From IMG/VR virus record IMGVR_UViG_3300050190_000122, positions 1 to 50,300 of that record: a stretch of DNA of 50,300 bases. One strand, written 5' to 3'. The DNA is from a virus. Position numbers and translations under genes: made by a program. The notes beneath the pieces are model-generated. The model saw nothing but the letters and a program-made list of their open reading frames with translations, did no database searches and was not told where the DNA came from. Positions 1-8,677 of the stretch are shown here, piece after piece (the first letter of the stretch is position 1; the number at the start of each line of letters is the position of its first letter).

Positions 1-29
1 TTCCTTGTGTGTTAATTTGGTTTGTCACC

Positions 30-368
30 TTATTTTACCGCACAAATGGATAGAGGTGCAATTATTTTTACAGAACTGGCGTTTGGGTCAATAATGTTTT
101 TTGTAACAGACACTATTAGTTCCGTAAAGTGTTGAAAGTGAACAATTGTTTCTGAGCAGGCTATAGAGTATTCAGGCCAGTGGTTTATGTCAATTGATTT
201 ATTGCCGTGTTCGTCATCGAAAATATGTAAACTATTATTCATTGTCTGGTAAGTTGAAAAATATGCTTTAAGTGCAATTTTTAGAGACATAAAAGCTAAA
301 TCGTTAAGTTTCCAGAGTTGTTCGTGTAATTGAAATCCTGCTTCAAAAAGCTTGTCTATTTCTCCCAT
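30..368 (-). CDS. hypothetical protein, 112 aa
   Basis: A complete 112-residue reading frame ends near the left edge of the window. I do not recognise a family. The protein has no signal peptide, no membrane segment and no cysteine-pair motif; it looks soluble and mostly helical, with several aromatic and histidine residues. It lies just downstream of the HNH gene on the same strand and in the same AT-rich block, so it may share its transcript, but the 60-bp gap contains no clear link. Function unknown. Confidence 0.5.
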   Translation of the reverse strand: MGEIDKLFEAGFQLHEQLWKLNDLAFMSLKIALKAYFSTYQTMNNSLHIFDDEHGNKSIDINHWPEYSIACSETIVHFQHFTELIVSVTKNIIDPNASSVKIIAPLSICAVK

Positions 369-428
369 ATCTCTGTCCCCTTTGGCATTGCATACTTTCT
401 ATTAAGTGATTTGCATACAGGAAATCAC

Positions 429-1523
429 CTACAAATAATTGTTATTGCCTATAACGATCATGGCCAAACCTTCTAATGAGATTATCGGTTTCTTATGGAT
501 CATTCTGTGACAATTGCTGCAGAGCATTGCGATATCCTCAGCCTTAGTCTTATCCCCTTCTTTCATTTCTGAAACAAGTTTGCGGTGATGTCCTTCAATA
601 AAGTTGTTCCCTCTATCCCCATATATTTTCGAGAAATCAATAGCACAAACTTCACAGAACAATCTGCCATGCTTCTTAACAAATAGTTTTTTAGCTTGTT
701 TTACTACCTCAGACTTACGTTCACGCATCCTATGTAAATAGTAATATTTTTTACCTTCTGAATACTCAGTATTTATTTCAAGATCGGGATCTTCTTCGAC
801 AGTTACAGCCATATGGCTAAAGATAAAGTGACCTAAATCAGAACCGACCTCAATAGTGAACTCTCCTTCTGGAGTTGGAAACACTTTCTCAAACTCTTTT
901 TTCAATTCTTTTCTAAATCTTATGCTCTGCAAAATAATACTTTTATCCGTCTGATCTTCAAATCTATATTCTGCCGTATATATCTTATTGTTAAAGAGCA
1001 CCTTTATTTCTCGCGCTTTTCCTCTTGGCGTAAAAAACTTGCTATCAGTTGGATTGAATATTTCATGAAATTCCTTATCTATTCTAACACCATCAGTATA
1101 CTGCGACTTGCCTACTTGCTTTAATAACTTATCGAATTTATCATTCACTACAAACATCTCAAGGCTATTTTCATTGTATAAGTCATACGTTCCAGCGGCG
1201 TATCTTTTTAAAGCAGCAATAAATGCAGCATATTCGTCTTTTCCTAATTCTGTTAGATAGTTGATAGCATCTTCGATAGTGATTCCCTTGAAAAACCCTT
1301 TGTGAGCATCCCTTAAGCCTAAATGATGTAATATTCCCATGGAAAACCAGCCACGTGAATATTCCTGATCTTGTAGCAGGATGTTTTCATCGCTCCATCT
1401 ATTTGACTTGCCATTAAACAGAAATTCGAAAATGACCCTATCTCGGAGTTGCTCTGAATATCTTTTATATTCTCTATCTCTATCCTCAGGTTTAAGTTCT
1501 GGAAAAGATTTAATTATATTCAT
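429..1523 (-). CDS. HNH endonuclease, McrA-like, probable restriction or defence nuclease
   Basis: Predicted 364-residue DNA endonuclease. The C-terminal fifth carries an HNH zinc-finger nuclease core: a CEVC pair, then GHHRK with the catalytic His pair, then CSNC and HRMIH, which is the ββα-metal layout of McrA-type and related restriction enzymes. The long N-terminal region has no motif I recognise and could recognise DNA or a modification. The ATG at 1523 is preferred over an upstream in-frame TTG (1547) because an AGGTAGG ribosome binding site precedes it at suitable distance. It lies in an AT-rich block next to the Hachiman pair, so a role in defence is likely but inferred. The nuclease fold is well supported; the substrate is unknown. 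Confidence 0.8.
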   Translation of the reverse strand: MNIIKSFPELKPEDRDREYKRYSEQLRDRVIFEFLFNGKSNRWSDENILLQDQEYSRGWFSMGILHHLGLRDAHKGFFKGITIEDAINYLTELGKDEYAAFIAALKRYAAGTYDLYNENSLEMFVVNDKFDKLLKQVGKSQYTDGVRIDKEFHEIFNPTDSKFFTPRGKAREIKVLFNNKIYTAEYRFEDQTDKSIILQSIRFRKELKKEFEKVFPTPEGEFTIEVGSDLGHFIFSHMAVTVEEDPDLEINTEYSEGKKYYYLHRMRERKSEVVKQAKKLFVKKHGRLFCEVCAIDFSKIYGDRGNNFIEGHHRKLVSEMKEGDKTKAEDIAMLCSNCHRMIHKKPIISLEGLAMIVIGNNNYL

Positions 1524-1757
1524 ATACTTTGCACCTACCTTAGTCAAGCAAATTGGGTTATGTCTTACCTCAATGCAAAATCATACTTCTGAATAAAATA
1601 CGCAAATACGTTATAAATATAGATTAAACTAAATGCCAAATTTGTCATCCACAGAACTCTGATCACGCTCAACTAACTTTTTAAAATTTTTTAATACATT
1701 GATTTAATAGATCTAAACTAAGCTAACTCCGTATTTATGTATCATAAATAAATTAAT

Positions 1758-4700
1758 TTACAATTTTTCATAATTCAATTTTAAATCCGGGTCTATCCTT
1801 CTACTATCGTTTCCCTTCACTATTTTTTCTATTTCATACCATCTTAATTGCTTAAACCATATTAGTATATCTTTTCCTTTGCCCTGAGAAATAAATACTT
1901 CTGAAAGTCTGGTCGCATCTACTCGTTCAACATCCATGTGCATACATAACGTCAATGCATTAAAATTGGGAACGCCTTCACTGGATAAAATAGATAAGTC
2001 TCTAACTCCTGTTCCTAAATTTATTCCTCTTTTTGAAGCTTCATAATTTAATAAATCACTCACTCCATATAAGGCCCAAGGTAATAAATATTGTATTCTA
2101 GAATAGATAATATCCACCAACCTGCTATATTCATACTCTTTTCTATTATCTTTTCCAGAACTTTTTTTTATTTCAGTAATGGAATATCCTTTTATCCAAT
2201 TTTCAGCAATATAAGAAGTAAAACCGCCTAATTTATTCCCTTCAAATTCAATCATATTTTCAGCAACTGGATATAACAACCATTTTAGTTGGTCTTCTTT
2301 TACTCTACCACTATAGTCAATTATTTTCCCCATATTTTCAATTTGCCAATCTTTAAGTGAAATAATCCAATTGAATAGATTGTTCTGAGATTCTATGCTC
2401 CAACCAACTTTAGCCGCAATATTCAGTAATTCCTTATTTTTAAACAGGGAATTTTTAAGCATAGTCCTTTGACCAGTTTCTACACTTTTAACGACTTTTT
2501 TCGTATGTTCACTAATCCCTTGATATGCAAGCATTTCTTGAGTTATAGAGTCATTTGAATCATCATCAATGCTGATAAGATTATTAGCATATGCATGAGT
2601 TAATCCTACTCTATACATATTAATCATTCCAACAATAAGTTTCCCCATCTCTCCCTTAACACTTTTTTTTATTTTACCCAAAGAAATATCCAATAAATCC
2701 TCTGGTGCTATCAAATTGTTACTTAATGCATTATCTAATACTGTAAATGCTTCTGCCAATGCAGATTTTACCGGAGGAATCGAGTCTAATTGTATATCCA
2801 AATAATCTTTGAGTTGATATCCTGATAATTTACTGATATATAGTGATGGAGCATACAAAATACAGTGTCCCTCCACATCAACACCAAATCTTCCTGCTCT
2901 ACCAGCAATATTCCATAATTCACGTGGTGATAATTGTGTGTTTCTTCCAATAATTAAAGATTCAATTATTACAGTTGAGAATGGAAAATTTACTCCTTCA
3001 GCTAAAGTGGTAGTAGCGCACACAATATTAACCTTTTTTTCCTTAATCACTTCTTCTACCGCAAACCTTACTCTAGATGGTAATCCAGAGTGATGATATG
3101 CCACTCCAAAAGAAATGCTGTTTCTTAATGGCACCTCTGCATATAATTCTCTCTCTAATTTCGCATCTAGGCTCTCCATATTGTAAGATAATTCCGATTG
3201 CTTATCTTGCTTTAAGAAGTCATATCTAAGTGCTTTTATATATTCTGCAATTTTTTCTGATTTTGATTTGCTAACTGATAAAACTAATACTATCCCATCC
3301 TTAGATAGACTATGTGCTAAGTTTCCAATATTAATAATATTAATATCATATTTAGCGTCATCAAGTTGAAAATTATAATTTTTAAATTGTATAGCTTGAG
3401 CATTTCCAAACTTCAGCAGACCAATTTCATTATCTTTTTCATAAATTCCTATTCTGAATTTACCTGGTCTCCAATCCATTTTTATACTACTTGATATTTT
3501 ATCTCTTGAAAGCCATTCAACTAGTTCGTTAATATTTGGTGCTACTGCTGATAATTGCACAATTCTACACTCATGCGGCACCATTCTTTTAATTCTCCAT
3601 AAATAGAACTCAAGCAAAATACCTCTGGTTCCGGATTCAATATGATGCGCCTCATCAACAATTACCATTCCAACATCTTTTAATATTTCATGTTCAATAC
3701 GAAGTATTAAATCTGCCTTTTCAGGTGTGAAAATCAAAAGATCAGCATCCTTAGGATCGCCAGAAACTTCCTTAGAAAAAGTCAAGTGAGATCCTAATGC
3801 TGCTATATTATATCCTAACGGTAATAAAACTTTTGCTAAATCGTTAGAGACTTGTGCCGCTAACGCTTTACTTGGCACTATATAAAAGGCTTTTTTACCT
3901 CTATGCGTTTTAAAAAAGGAAATTAGTAAAATTTGAGCTAAAGCAGTTTTCCCTGTACCAGTGGGCGTAGCAATACCCAAACTATCAATATTTTCATTAA
4001 AAAGCCCTCCGTTAATTGCTGCTATTTGAGACTTCCACAATTCAGAAGGAGTTTTAGCTACTTTTAAATCATATAATATTTCACTTGGTACAAATTTGGA
4101 TATCGAAGCTCGCCCTCTGCGGTTAATCAATTTCGTCAAACATACAATTTCATCGGCGTTCCAATCGAAATTATAATAACATACTATTTCTTTGATCAAT
4201 TTTATCCCATTTTCTGCATAACTCAGGTCATCTTGATTGAAATTTTGCATATAACACGCTAATTTATAAATTATTTCTTCAATGCCACGTTCAATTATAC
4301 TGTGACTTTCATCTAACATTATTTGATTTTTATCCTCGATATTTACTCCCAATTTTCCAAATCCGACATCTGTGTTTCTGGAGAGAAATCCTTGCATATA
4401 TTTTCCAGTGTGTAATTTATTGCCAAGTAAAGCTGTAATACCATAATACTCAGCGCTTTCATATAAAATAGCTGCACGCATAATATGATTTTTCATGCTT
4501 TCTTGTCTATTTAATTCATAATTGATTTCAAAAAGGATATATTCAATATCAGCAGAAACTTTAAGAATTTTTCTCCAGTCATCAAAATCAATATCTTCTG
4601 TCGCAATTGCTCCTAATACAGCTGAGGAAAAATAAGATAATTCAATCAAATCCTTATTCTCGAATTTTATTCTATGCATCCCTAATCTATGTTCCAACAT

Positions 4701-4772
4701 GTACTGATCAATTAAGGCAAATAAATTACTTCTATTTTCAAAGTATAATTCAAATTCAACTTTAGAAAACAT
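1758..4772 (-). CDS. hamB: Hachiman defence system helicase HamB
   Basis: A 1004-residue superfamily 2 DExH helicase of the Ski2-like type. Visible motifs: Walker A ATPTGTGKT (residues 268-276), DEAH box in VIVDEAHH (about 370-377), motif III LSAV (407-410), a C-terminal RecA domain with CATTTLAEGVNFP, and motif VI NIAGRAGRFG. About 260 residues precede the helicase core. In Hachiman, HamB is the ATP-driven DNA-sensing partner that holds HamA inactive and releases it on phage infection; that is family knowledge. The gene begins two bases after the stop of hamA, so the two are one operon and probably translationally coupled. Its length is as expected and no motif is missing, so it is probably functional. 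Confidence 0.9.
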   Translation of the reverse strand: MFSKVEFELYFENRSNLFALIDQYMLEHRLGMHRIKFENKDLIELSYFSSAVLGAIATEDIDFDDWRKILKVSADIEYILFEINYELNRQESMKNHIMRAAILYESAEYYGITALLGNKLHTGKYMQGFLSRNTDVGFGKLGVNIEDKNQIMLDESHSIIERGIEEIIYKLACYMQNFNQDDLSYAENGIKLIKEIVCYYNFDWNADEIVCLTKLINRRGRASISKFVPSEILYDLKVAKTPSELWKSQIAAINGGLFNENIDSLGIATPTGTGKTALAQILLISFFKTHRGKKAFYIVPSKALAAQVSNDLAKVLLPLGYNIAALGSHLTFSKEVSGDPKDADLLIFTPEKADLILRIEHEILKDVGMVIVDEAHHIESGTRGILLEFYLWRIKRMVPHECRIVQLSAVAPNINELVEWLSRDKISSSIKMDWRPGKFRIGIYEKDNEIGLLKFGNAQAIQFKNYNFQLDDAKYDINIINIGNLAHSLSKDGIVLVLSVSKSKSEKIAEYIKALRYDFLKQDKQSELSYNMESLDAKLERELYAEVPLRNSISFGVAYHHSGLPSRVRFAVEEVIKEKKVNIVCATTTLAEGVNFPFSTVIIESLIIGRNTQLSPRELWNIAGRAGRFGVDVEGHCILYAPSLYISKLSGYQLKDYLDIQLDSIPPVKSALAEAFTVLDNALSNNLIAPEDLLDISLGKIKKSVKGEMGKLIVGMINMYRVGLTHAYANNLISIDDDSNDSITQEMLAYQGISEHTKKVVKSVETGQRTMLKNSLFKNKELLNIAAKVGWSIESQNNLFNWIISLKDWQIENMGKIIDYSGRVKEDQLKWLLYPVAENMIEFEGNKLGGFTSYIAENWIKGYSITEIKKSSGKDNRKEYEYSRLVDIIYSRIQYLLPWALYGVSDLLNYEASKRGINLGTGVRDLSILSSEGVPNFNALTLCMHMDVERVDATRLSEVFISQGKGKDILIWFKQLRWYEIEKIVKGNDSRRIDPDLKLNYEKL

Positions 4773-4774
4773 GC

Positions 4775-5593
4775 TTATTCCCCCGTAGCCTTTTTAATGT
4801 TTTCCAATCTTTCATAGGCATCTATCGCCATAGACTTTAAATCTGTAATTGTCAAAACTCTAACATTATAAGCTATGCTACTTGGTTCGGAAATTATGTA
4901 ATCATTGTCACTATCATCTATAGAAGCAATATTTATAACAGCTAGACCATGAAAAAATATTTCAGGGCCAGGTGGTGAAAAATCTTTTCTTATTTGTTTA
5001 ATTTCTTCTAAGGAAAAATCAGATTTACTTAAGTTATCTCTAATCTGTACAAAATCATACATTTTATCTCCATGACTATATTTTTCTAATGATTCCTTTA
5101 ACTGTTTGTATATACCGTGCCTATGATATGCTTTTTTCTTGCTAGCAGGTTGTATTGAAGTCTTCACTTCAAACCACCAATACTTAAAATCATAATTTGA
5201 TGTGTCGACACACATTATATCCATTTTATGCACATTAGTGTTTTCAGCTGTTAACTGCGTAAGCTTTCTGAGCAAAATTTTATATCCCAAAATTTCTTCA
5301 ATATAAATTGACCCTAATATCTCACCAAAATGTGAAGATCGAAATTTTTCAGTTGTAGGGAGTTTACGAAATACATCAGCAATCAAACCAATTACATCTA
5401 ATTTTTCGGAAAAATCATTTGCAATTTTAAAAGGATCCCTATAAAAGTATGGTATTTTTCCGCTTATATACCTATCTAATTTATCTTTGTTCCCATTCTC
5501 GTCAAGAATTCTTCTTTGCCATACATTTCTACTTTTATTTAAAGTTGAATCTTTTAATGATAATTCAATCTCATCTTCTAAAAAAGAAATCAT
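4775..5593 (-). CDS. hamA: Hachiman defence system effector nuclease HamA (DUF1837)
   Basis: A 272-residue protein of the DUF1837/HamA type. The PD-(D/E)xK nuclease core can be read as Glu91 in HFGEILG, Asp125 in KMDIMC, and Glu142-x-Lys144 in WWFEVKTS. HamA is the nuclease of Hachiman, degrading DNA and so stopping phage when released by HamB. The start ATG has an AAAAGGAGGG ribosome binding site and is the first gene of the operon, followed two bases later by hamB. An 8-bp perfect inverted repeat lies just upstream. The base composition is much more AT-rich than the neighbouring prophage, consistent with horizontal acquisition. Assignment rests on the motif order plus the large DEAH helicase partner. 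Confidence 0.88.
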   Translation of the reverse strand: MISFLEDEIELSLKDSTLNKSRNVWQRRILDENGNKDKLDRYISGKIPYFYRDPFKIANDFSEKLDVIGLIADVFRKLPTTEKFRSSHFGEILGSIYIEEILGYKILLRKLTQLTAENTNVHKMDIMCVDTSNYDFKYWWFEVKTSIQPASKKKAYHRHGIYKQLKESLEKYSHGDKMYDFVQIRDNLSKSDFSLEEIKQIRKDFSPPGPEIFFHGLAVINIASIDDSDNDYIISEPSSIAYNVRVLTITDLKSMAIDAYERLENIKKATGE

Positions 5594-5616
5594 TCAAAAT
5601 TCCCTCCTTTTATATT

Positions 5617-5647
5617 TCTCACAGCGACTAGAATAAACTCTGTGAGA
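5617..5647 (-). promoter_or_regulatory. inverted repeat in the hamA leader
   Basis: TCTCACAG (5617-5624) and CTGTGAGA (5640-5647) form a perfect 8-bp inverted repeat with a 15-bp spacer, 24 bp upstream of the hamA start and directly before its ribosome binding site. It could be a repressor operator or an RNA hairpin that limits translation of the nuclease. No regulator gene is adjacent. Role is inference. Confidence 0.4.
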
Positions 5648-5780
5648 GACATTTGTCATTACACCAAACTAGACCCTATCTATATCGTATAAGTTTTAAC
5701 AAACTCCAAGATAATGTTCTTTTAAGCAATATTCCACATTTTTCCCACAAATCCTTCCTCCATAGTAAATATAACCCAAG

Positions 5781-5818
5781 AAAAAGACAGAGCCAGACCG
5801 TCAAAAAACGATCTGACT
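5781..5818 (-). terminator. putative Rho-independent terminator in the hamA upstream gap
   Basis: An 11-bp imperfect stem (5791-5801 with 5808-5818) is followed on the minus strand by CTGTCTTTTT. It would end minus-strand transcription arriving from the GIY-YIG gene before hamA, insulating the defence operon. The rest of the 5594-5942 gap shows no convincing gene; the plus-strand open frame there has no ribosome binding site. Confidence 0.5.
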
Positions 5819-5942
5819 CAATGTATTCCTCTATACACCACGACACTCTAAAAATAGCATCCTATTCTAGGGGGAATCCCCATATAGCACTACCACGCAC
5901 TCCACGTGCCCTGTCCACTTAAACATATTTTCGAGCTATCTG

Positions 5943-6403
5943 TTAATGATTATAGAAATTATTATACTCCTGTGTCATTAGTTCCATAGATGCATAAACT
6001 TCGAAAATAGTTTGAATTATTGGATCATCAACTTTTACAGCCCTGACAGACATGTTGATATCCTTTTTTTAGCATTGAGAAAAAGTTCAACAAACTCTGT
6101 GCTTTGCTTAAGTACATTTTTCGGTACAGTTACTTCAATTCCAAGTGCTGTAGCTTCTTTCTTTGCAATATTAAATGCAAAGGGAGCTTGATTATGGCCT
6201 GAACTACTTTCTCCGTGTTCCTTAATCCTCTTTCTCATTCGATTTGTTCGGCCAACATAAATCGGCGCATTGTCCTCATAAAACACATAAATACCTTTTA
6301 TCGGTAGTTCTCCTAAATCGCTCCATAGTCTCAACTGTGCGTTTGATAGTTGAAACATCAAAGTCGGTAACTTATCTACTAAAGCTCTAAAATGGTCATT
6401 CAT
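5943..6403 (-). pseudogene. GIY-YIG nuclease domain protein, frameshifted at an A7 run
   Basis: The first frame (6403 to stop at 6035) encodes a GIY-YIG domain: GIYVFY about residue 35, then YVGRTNRMRKRI and the conserved region following it. It then ends early with an odd tail. The next frame over continues the family C-terminus (MSVRAVKVDDP, then FEVYASM and YNNFYNH) to a stop at 5943. The two join exactly at seven A residues (6064-6070): a -1 slip, or one more A, restores a single reading frame. This may be a decayed gene, a sequencing error, or programmed slippage. ATG 6403 has an AGGAG site seven bases upstream. Such stand-alone GIY-YIG proteins are probable DNA endonucleases; the biological role is unknown. 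Confidence 0.75.
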
Positions 6404-6730
6404 GTTTACCACTCCTATTCCGTCCTCATTTTATATCAATCCCAATCATAACATGCCTTAACTTTTCCAATTTTGTTTTGTTAAAATTCAGAGCATCTAA
6501 CTTTAACCCACATGACTTATTCGTAGCATTGTGGTTATATAATCTAATATAACTCGCGAGAAATTTACTTATCACCAACAATTATCGAGAAATATTCTTC
6601 CTCGATAACCCAAGTTATACTAAAATAGAGCCCGTAATTCTTCTTATCTTTTATAAAGTCTAACTGTGCTAGACTCCCCGATGGGTAATCATTCTGCCCA
6701 AATCTTTATATAACTAGTTTACACTACCCT
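6404..6730. other. intergenic region with a perfect 8-bp inverted repeat
   Basis: No gene seen. TTATCGAG (6582-6589) and CTCGATAA (6601-6608) form a perfect inverted repeat with an 11-bp loop, without a T-run on either side. It could be an operator or a short hairpin. Nothing else recognised in this stretch. Confidence 0.4.
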
Positions 6731-7072
6731 TTATACTTTTTTAACAAATTCAGATTTTAAACTCATAGCTCCAAAACCATCAATTTTGCAATCAATATTA
6801 TGATCTCCATCAACCAACTGTATATTTCTAACTTTTGTACCCATTTTTATAGCTGATGTACTTCCTTTTAATTTAAGGTCTTTGATGACTGTTACAGTAT
6901 CACCATCGTTCAAGACATTTCCATTTGCATCTTTAACAATCTTGCTATCTTCACTACTTTCGGTTTTTGGTTCTAAAGTCCACTCATGATTACACTCTGG
7001 GCAAACGAAACCATTTCCATCCTCGTAAGTATATTCTGAATTACATTTTGGGCAATTTGGTAAATCAAACAT
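6731..7072 (-). CDS. phnA: PhnA/YjdM family zinc-ribbon protein
   Basis: A 113-residue protein closely matching the PhnA (YjdM) family: N-terminal zinc ribbon with LPNCPKC and FVCPEC cysteine pairs, then the conserved [17 protein letters not shown] and [12 protein letters not shown] segments and a C-terminus ending FVKKV. Despite the historical name, the family is not a proven phosphonate enzyme and its function is not settled. The frame is open upstream to 7246, but ATG 7072 is clearly the start: it has a GGAGG site and the family begins at that point. A terminator hairpin lies about 110 bp upstream, suggesting attenuation in the leader. This is a chromosomal housekeeping-type gene, outside the prophage. 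Confidence 0.9.
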   Translation of the reverse strand: MFDLPNCPKCNSEYTYEDGNGFVCPECNHEWTLEPKTESSEDSKIVKDANGNVLNDGDTVTVIKDLKLKGSTSAIKMGTKVRNIQLVDGDHNIDCKIDGFGAMSLKSEFVKKV

Positions 7073-7178
7073 TAATTCATTTCCTCCATTTCGTTGTTCG
7101 AGTAAAAGGTTGTTATCATCTAAAAACCACTTAGATATTGGTGACGGTCGTCTGAACGGGAATTTCCTTAGAAACAGC

Positions 7179-7216
7179 AAAAAAGTCTTGAGGCGTACAA
7201 CGGTATGTACCTCAAG
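7179..7216 (-). terminator. Rho-independent terminator or attenuator upstream of phnA
   Basis: CTTGAGG and CCTCAAG arms (7187-7216) with an extra TAC/GTA inner stem are followed on the minus strand by a T6 run (7179-7184). It lies about 107 bp upstream of the phnA start, so it either ends an upstream transcript or acts as an attenuator. Confidence 0.65.
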
Positions 7217-7556
7217 GCTTTCGTCATGGTCATTATTGGGAAGCATATCTTTTCCAAACGGAAATTTTATGGTTCATGTCACAGTATTCTCCGCCTAATT
7301 CGAGGGTTTAGATGGCGGAGGCGAACTTACACTGATGAAACACCTAACGTTTCCATACCAGAAGTAGAGGAAACTTATTCCTGATTGGCGCCTGAGAATT
7401 AAAGTCCCAGATTGTCAGACAACTTACGACATTCACCTTATATTTCGATTAATTATTTTATCACAAAACCATTAAGAATGTCGGAAAGCAGGAAATACCT
7501 ATCTTGTGTTGAATCGAATAACTGTTTGAAAAGGCCCTGTCGTGTGCGAAATCATC
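7217..7556. other. non-coding region with hairpin, possible phnA leader or element remnant
   Basis: No gene is supported. CTCCGCC (7289-7295) pairs perfectly with GGCGGAG (7314-7320). With the terminator just beyond, a minus-strand transcript would have a structured leader, as in a riboswitch-type attenuator, but I could not match it to a known class. A decayed transposase fragment is an alternative reading. Confidence 0.35.
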
Positions 7557-7586
7557 TTGTCAATCCTTGGAAATAAGGAGTATAAT
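7557..7586 (+). promoter_or_regulatory. sigma-A type promoter of the lipoprotein gene
   Basis: TTGTCA (7557-7562), an 18-bp spacer and TATAAT (7581-7586) lie about 31 bp upstream of the lipoprotein start. The -10 is perfect and the -35 has one mismatch. Confidence 0.65.
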
Positions 7587-7616
7587 CTAATCAAAAAAAA
7601 AGGAGCTGCTTAAATT

Positions 7617-8129
7617 TTGAAAAAGGTTTCCTACTTATTATCTATCGGTCTTATGATTGTATTGTTAGGATGCGGATCAGCTTCAACCGTCACGACACCT
7701 TCGACGCCTGCACCCGCCAAGGAGGCAGCGCAACTGGCTAAAGTCCTTACCGCAGAGGGAATAGGTAATGGCATTAAGGCAAACGTACCTACAATGAACG
7801 GCATCGTCGTTTACACGGAAGATACTGACACAAATAAATTGCTTGGGAGACCTAACCAATATATTAGCAAAGTTAGCTTCGCTGACACGAGAACAGAACA
7901 ACTCAGCAAGGATTACCCAACTGGCGGATCGGTAGAAGTCTTCGCTAATCCACAAGATGCCAAAACCAGAGAGACATATGTTGATGGAATTTCAAAGAGC
8001 TCACCTATGTTCACCCAATATCTGTACCTAAAAGGGAATGTACTTCTACGCATAGATGGGGTATTAACCCCTACCCAAGCCAAAGAATACGAAACTGCTT
8101 TTGGTAAGATAGCTGCAACTCAAAATTAA
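7617..8129 (+). CDS. small lipoprotein, 170 aa
   Basis: The protein starts with KK, a hydrophobic stretch and the lipobox VLLGC, so Cys19 should be lipidated after signal peptidase II cleavage and the protein held on the outer face of the membrane. A Ser/Thr/Pro/Ala-rich linker follows, then a soluble domain of about 130 residues that I cannot assign. The start is a TTG codon (7617) with AAAGGAG upstream; the signal peptide begins there, which decides the start. A promoter lies directly upstream, so this is the first gene of a plus-strand host cluster. Confidence 0.8.
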   Translation: MKKVSYLLSIGLMIVLLGCGSASTVTTPSTPAPAKEAAQLAKVLTAEGIGNGIKANVPTMNGIVVYTEDTDTNKLLGRPNQYISKVSFADTRTEQLSKDYPTGGSVEVFANPQDAKTRETYVDGISKSSPMFTQYLYLKGNVLLRIDGVLTPTQAKEYETAFGKIAATQN

Positions 8130-8151
8130 AAAGCGAAGGGCGTTGACGAAA

Positions 8152-8349
8152 ATGAACAAGGGCGGATTCTCTTGGAATAGATTACTCGGTATCTCTGCGG
8201 CTAAATCGCGTATTTCTAGAAAAATTGGTATCCCTCTAACTAGGTCAGGTAGGCAGCGTAAGGCTGGTGCTTCTATGGGATGCTGCGTTGTATTTCTTTT
8301 TCCGGTTTTATTAGTAGGCGCTTCTTATATTTTGATTAATGTAATATAA
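8152..8349 (+). CDS. small single-pass membrane protein, 65 aa
   Basis: A basic N-terminal half (rich in Arg, Lys, Ser) is followed by one C-terminal membrane segment beginning at GCCVVFLFPVLL. I chose ATG 8152, about 11 bases after GAAGGG, over an in-frame TTG at 8143 that is only two bases from that site. It lies 22 bp after the lipoprotein gene and ends just before a strong terminator, so it is probably the second gene of that operon. Family not recognised. Confidence 0.6.
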   Translation: MNKGGFSWNRLLGISAAKSRISRKIGIPLTRSGRQRKAGASMGCCVVFLFPVLLVGASYILINVI

Positions 8350-8367
8350 TCTTTAAAACGCAAAAAG

Positions 8368-8396
8368 GCCCCAGCAAATTAATGCTGAGGGCTTTT
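8368..8396 (+). terminator. Rho-independent terminator
   Basis: GCCCCAGCA pairs with TGCTGAGGGC (one mismatch) around a short AT loop and is followed by TTTT. It closes the lipoprotein and membrane protein operon. Confidence 0.8.
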
Positions 8397-8528
8397 GTTA
8401 TGTCTCGCCTCTTATGCTATTACCCACCATCAAGCCAAATCCTCAGGCTTTGTTTAATTGCCATATTGTTCCACATACCCCAGCCTCTGCATATTATGCA
8501 CTATCTCTTAACAAAGGAGGAAACGCAA

Positions 8529-8651
8529 ATGGCATTCGGTAATGAAGGTAGAGAAAATTGTGGGTGTGAAGAAAGACGTGGCATTGGTGCAGGAATCGCT
8601 GCAGTTGTCGTAATTATTCTTCTTCTCATCGCAATGGGAATCGTATTCTAA
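8529..8651 (+). CDS. YjcZ-like small sporulation membrane protein, 40 aa
   Basis: A 40-residue protein with a short polar head containing NCGCEE and a single C-terminal membrane helix (AAVVVIILLLIAMG). This is the layout of the YjcZ family of tiny sporulation proteins of Bacilli and Clostridia. An AAAGGAGG site lies eight bases upstream of ATG 8529; longer versions starting upstream lack a site and run into the terminator. It is followed 26 bp later by a second protein with the same C-terminal helix. Role in the spore or its membrane is inferred from the family. Confidence 0.75.
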   Translation: MAFGNEGRENCGCEERRGIGAGIAAVVVIILLLIAMGIVF

Positions 8652-8677
8652 ATTAAAATTAATAGGAGGAATTTCTT

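Noticed and set aside
5653-5922. 89-codon open frame on the plus strand upstream of hamA
   Set aside because: No ribosome binding site, runs through a terminator hairpin, low-complexity composition with no domain.
7073-7246. Longer PhnA with 58 extra N-terminal residues
   Set aside because: The extension passes through a terminator stem, has no ribosome binding site and does not match the family, whose members start at the zinc ribbon.
7317-7440. Possible hammerhead ribozyme (CTGATGA)
   Set aside because: The required stem II followed by GAAA and matching stems I and III are not present.
7240-7440. Known riboswitch classes (cyclic di-GMP, TPP, cobalamin, glycine, fluoride, Moco)
   Set aside because: Short pieces look similar, but the conserved cores could not be matched; left as an unassigned structured leader.
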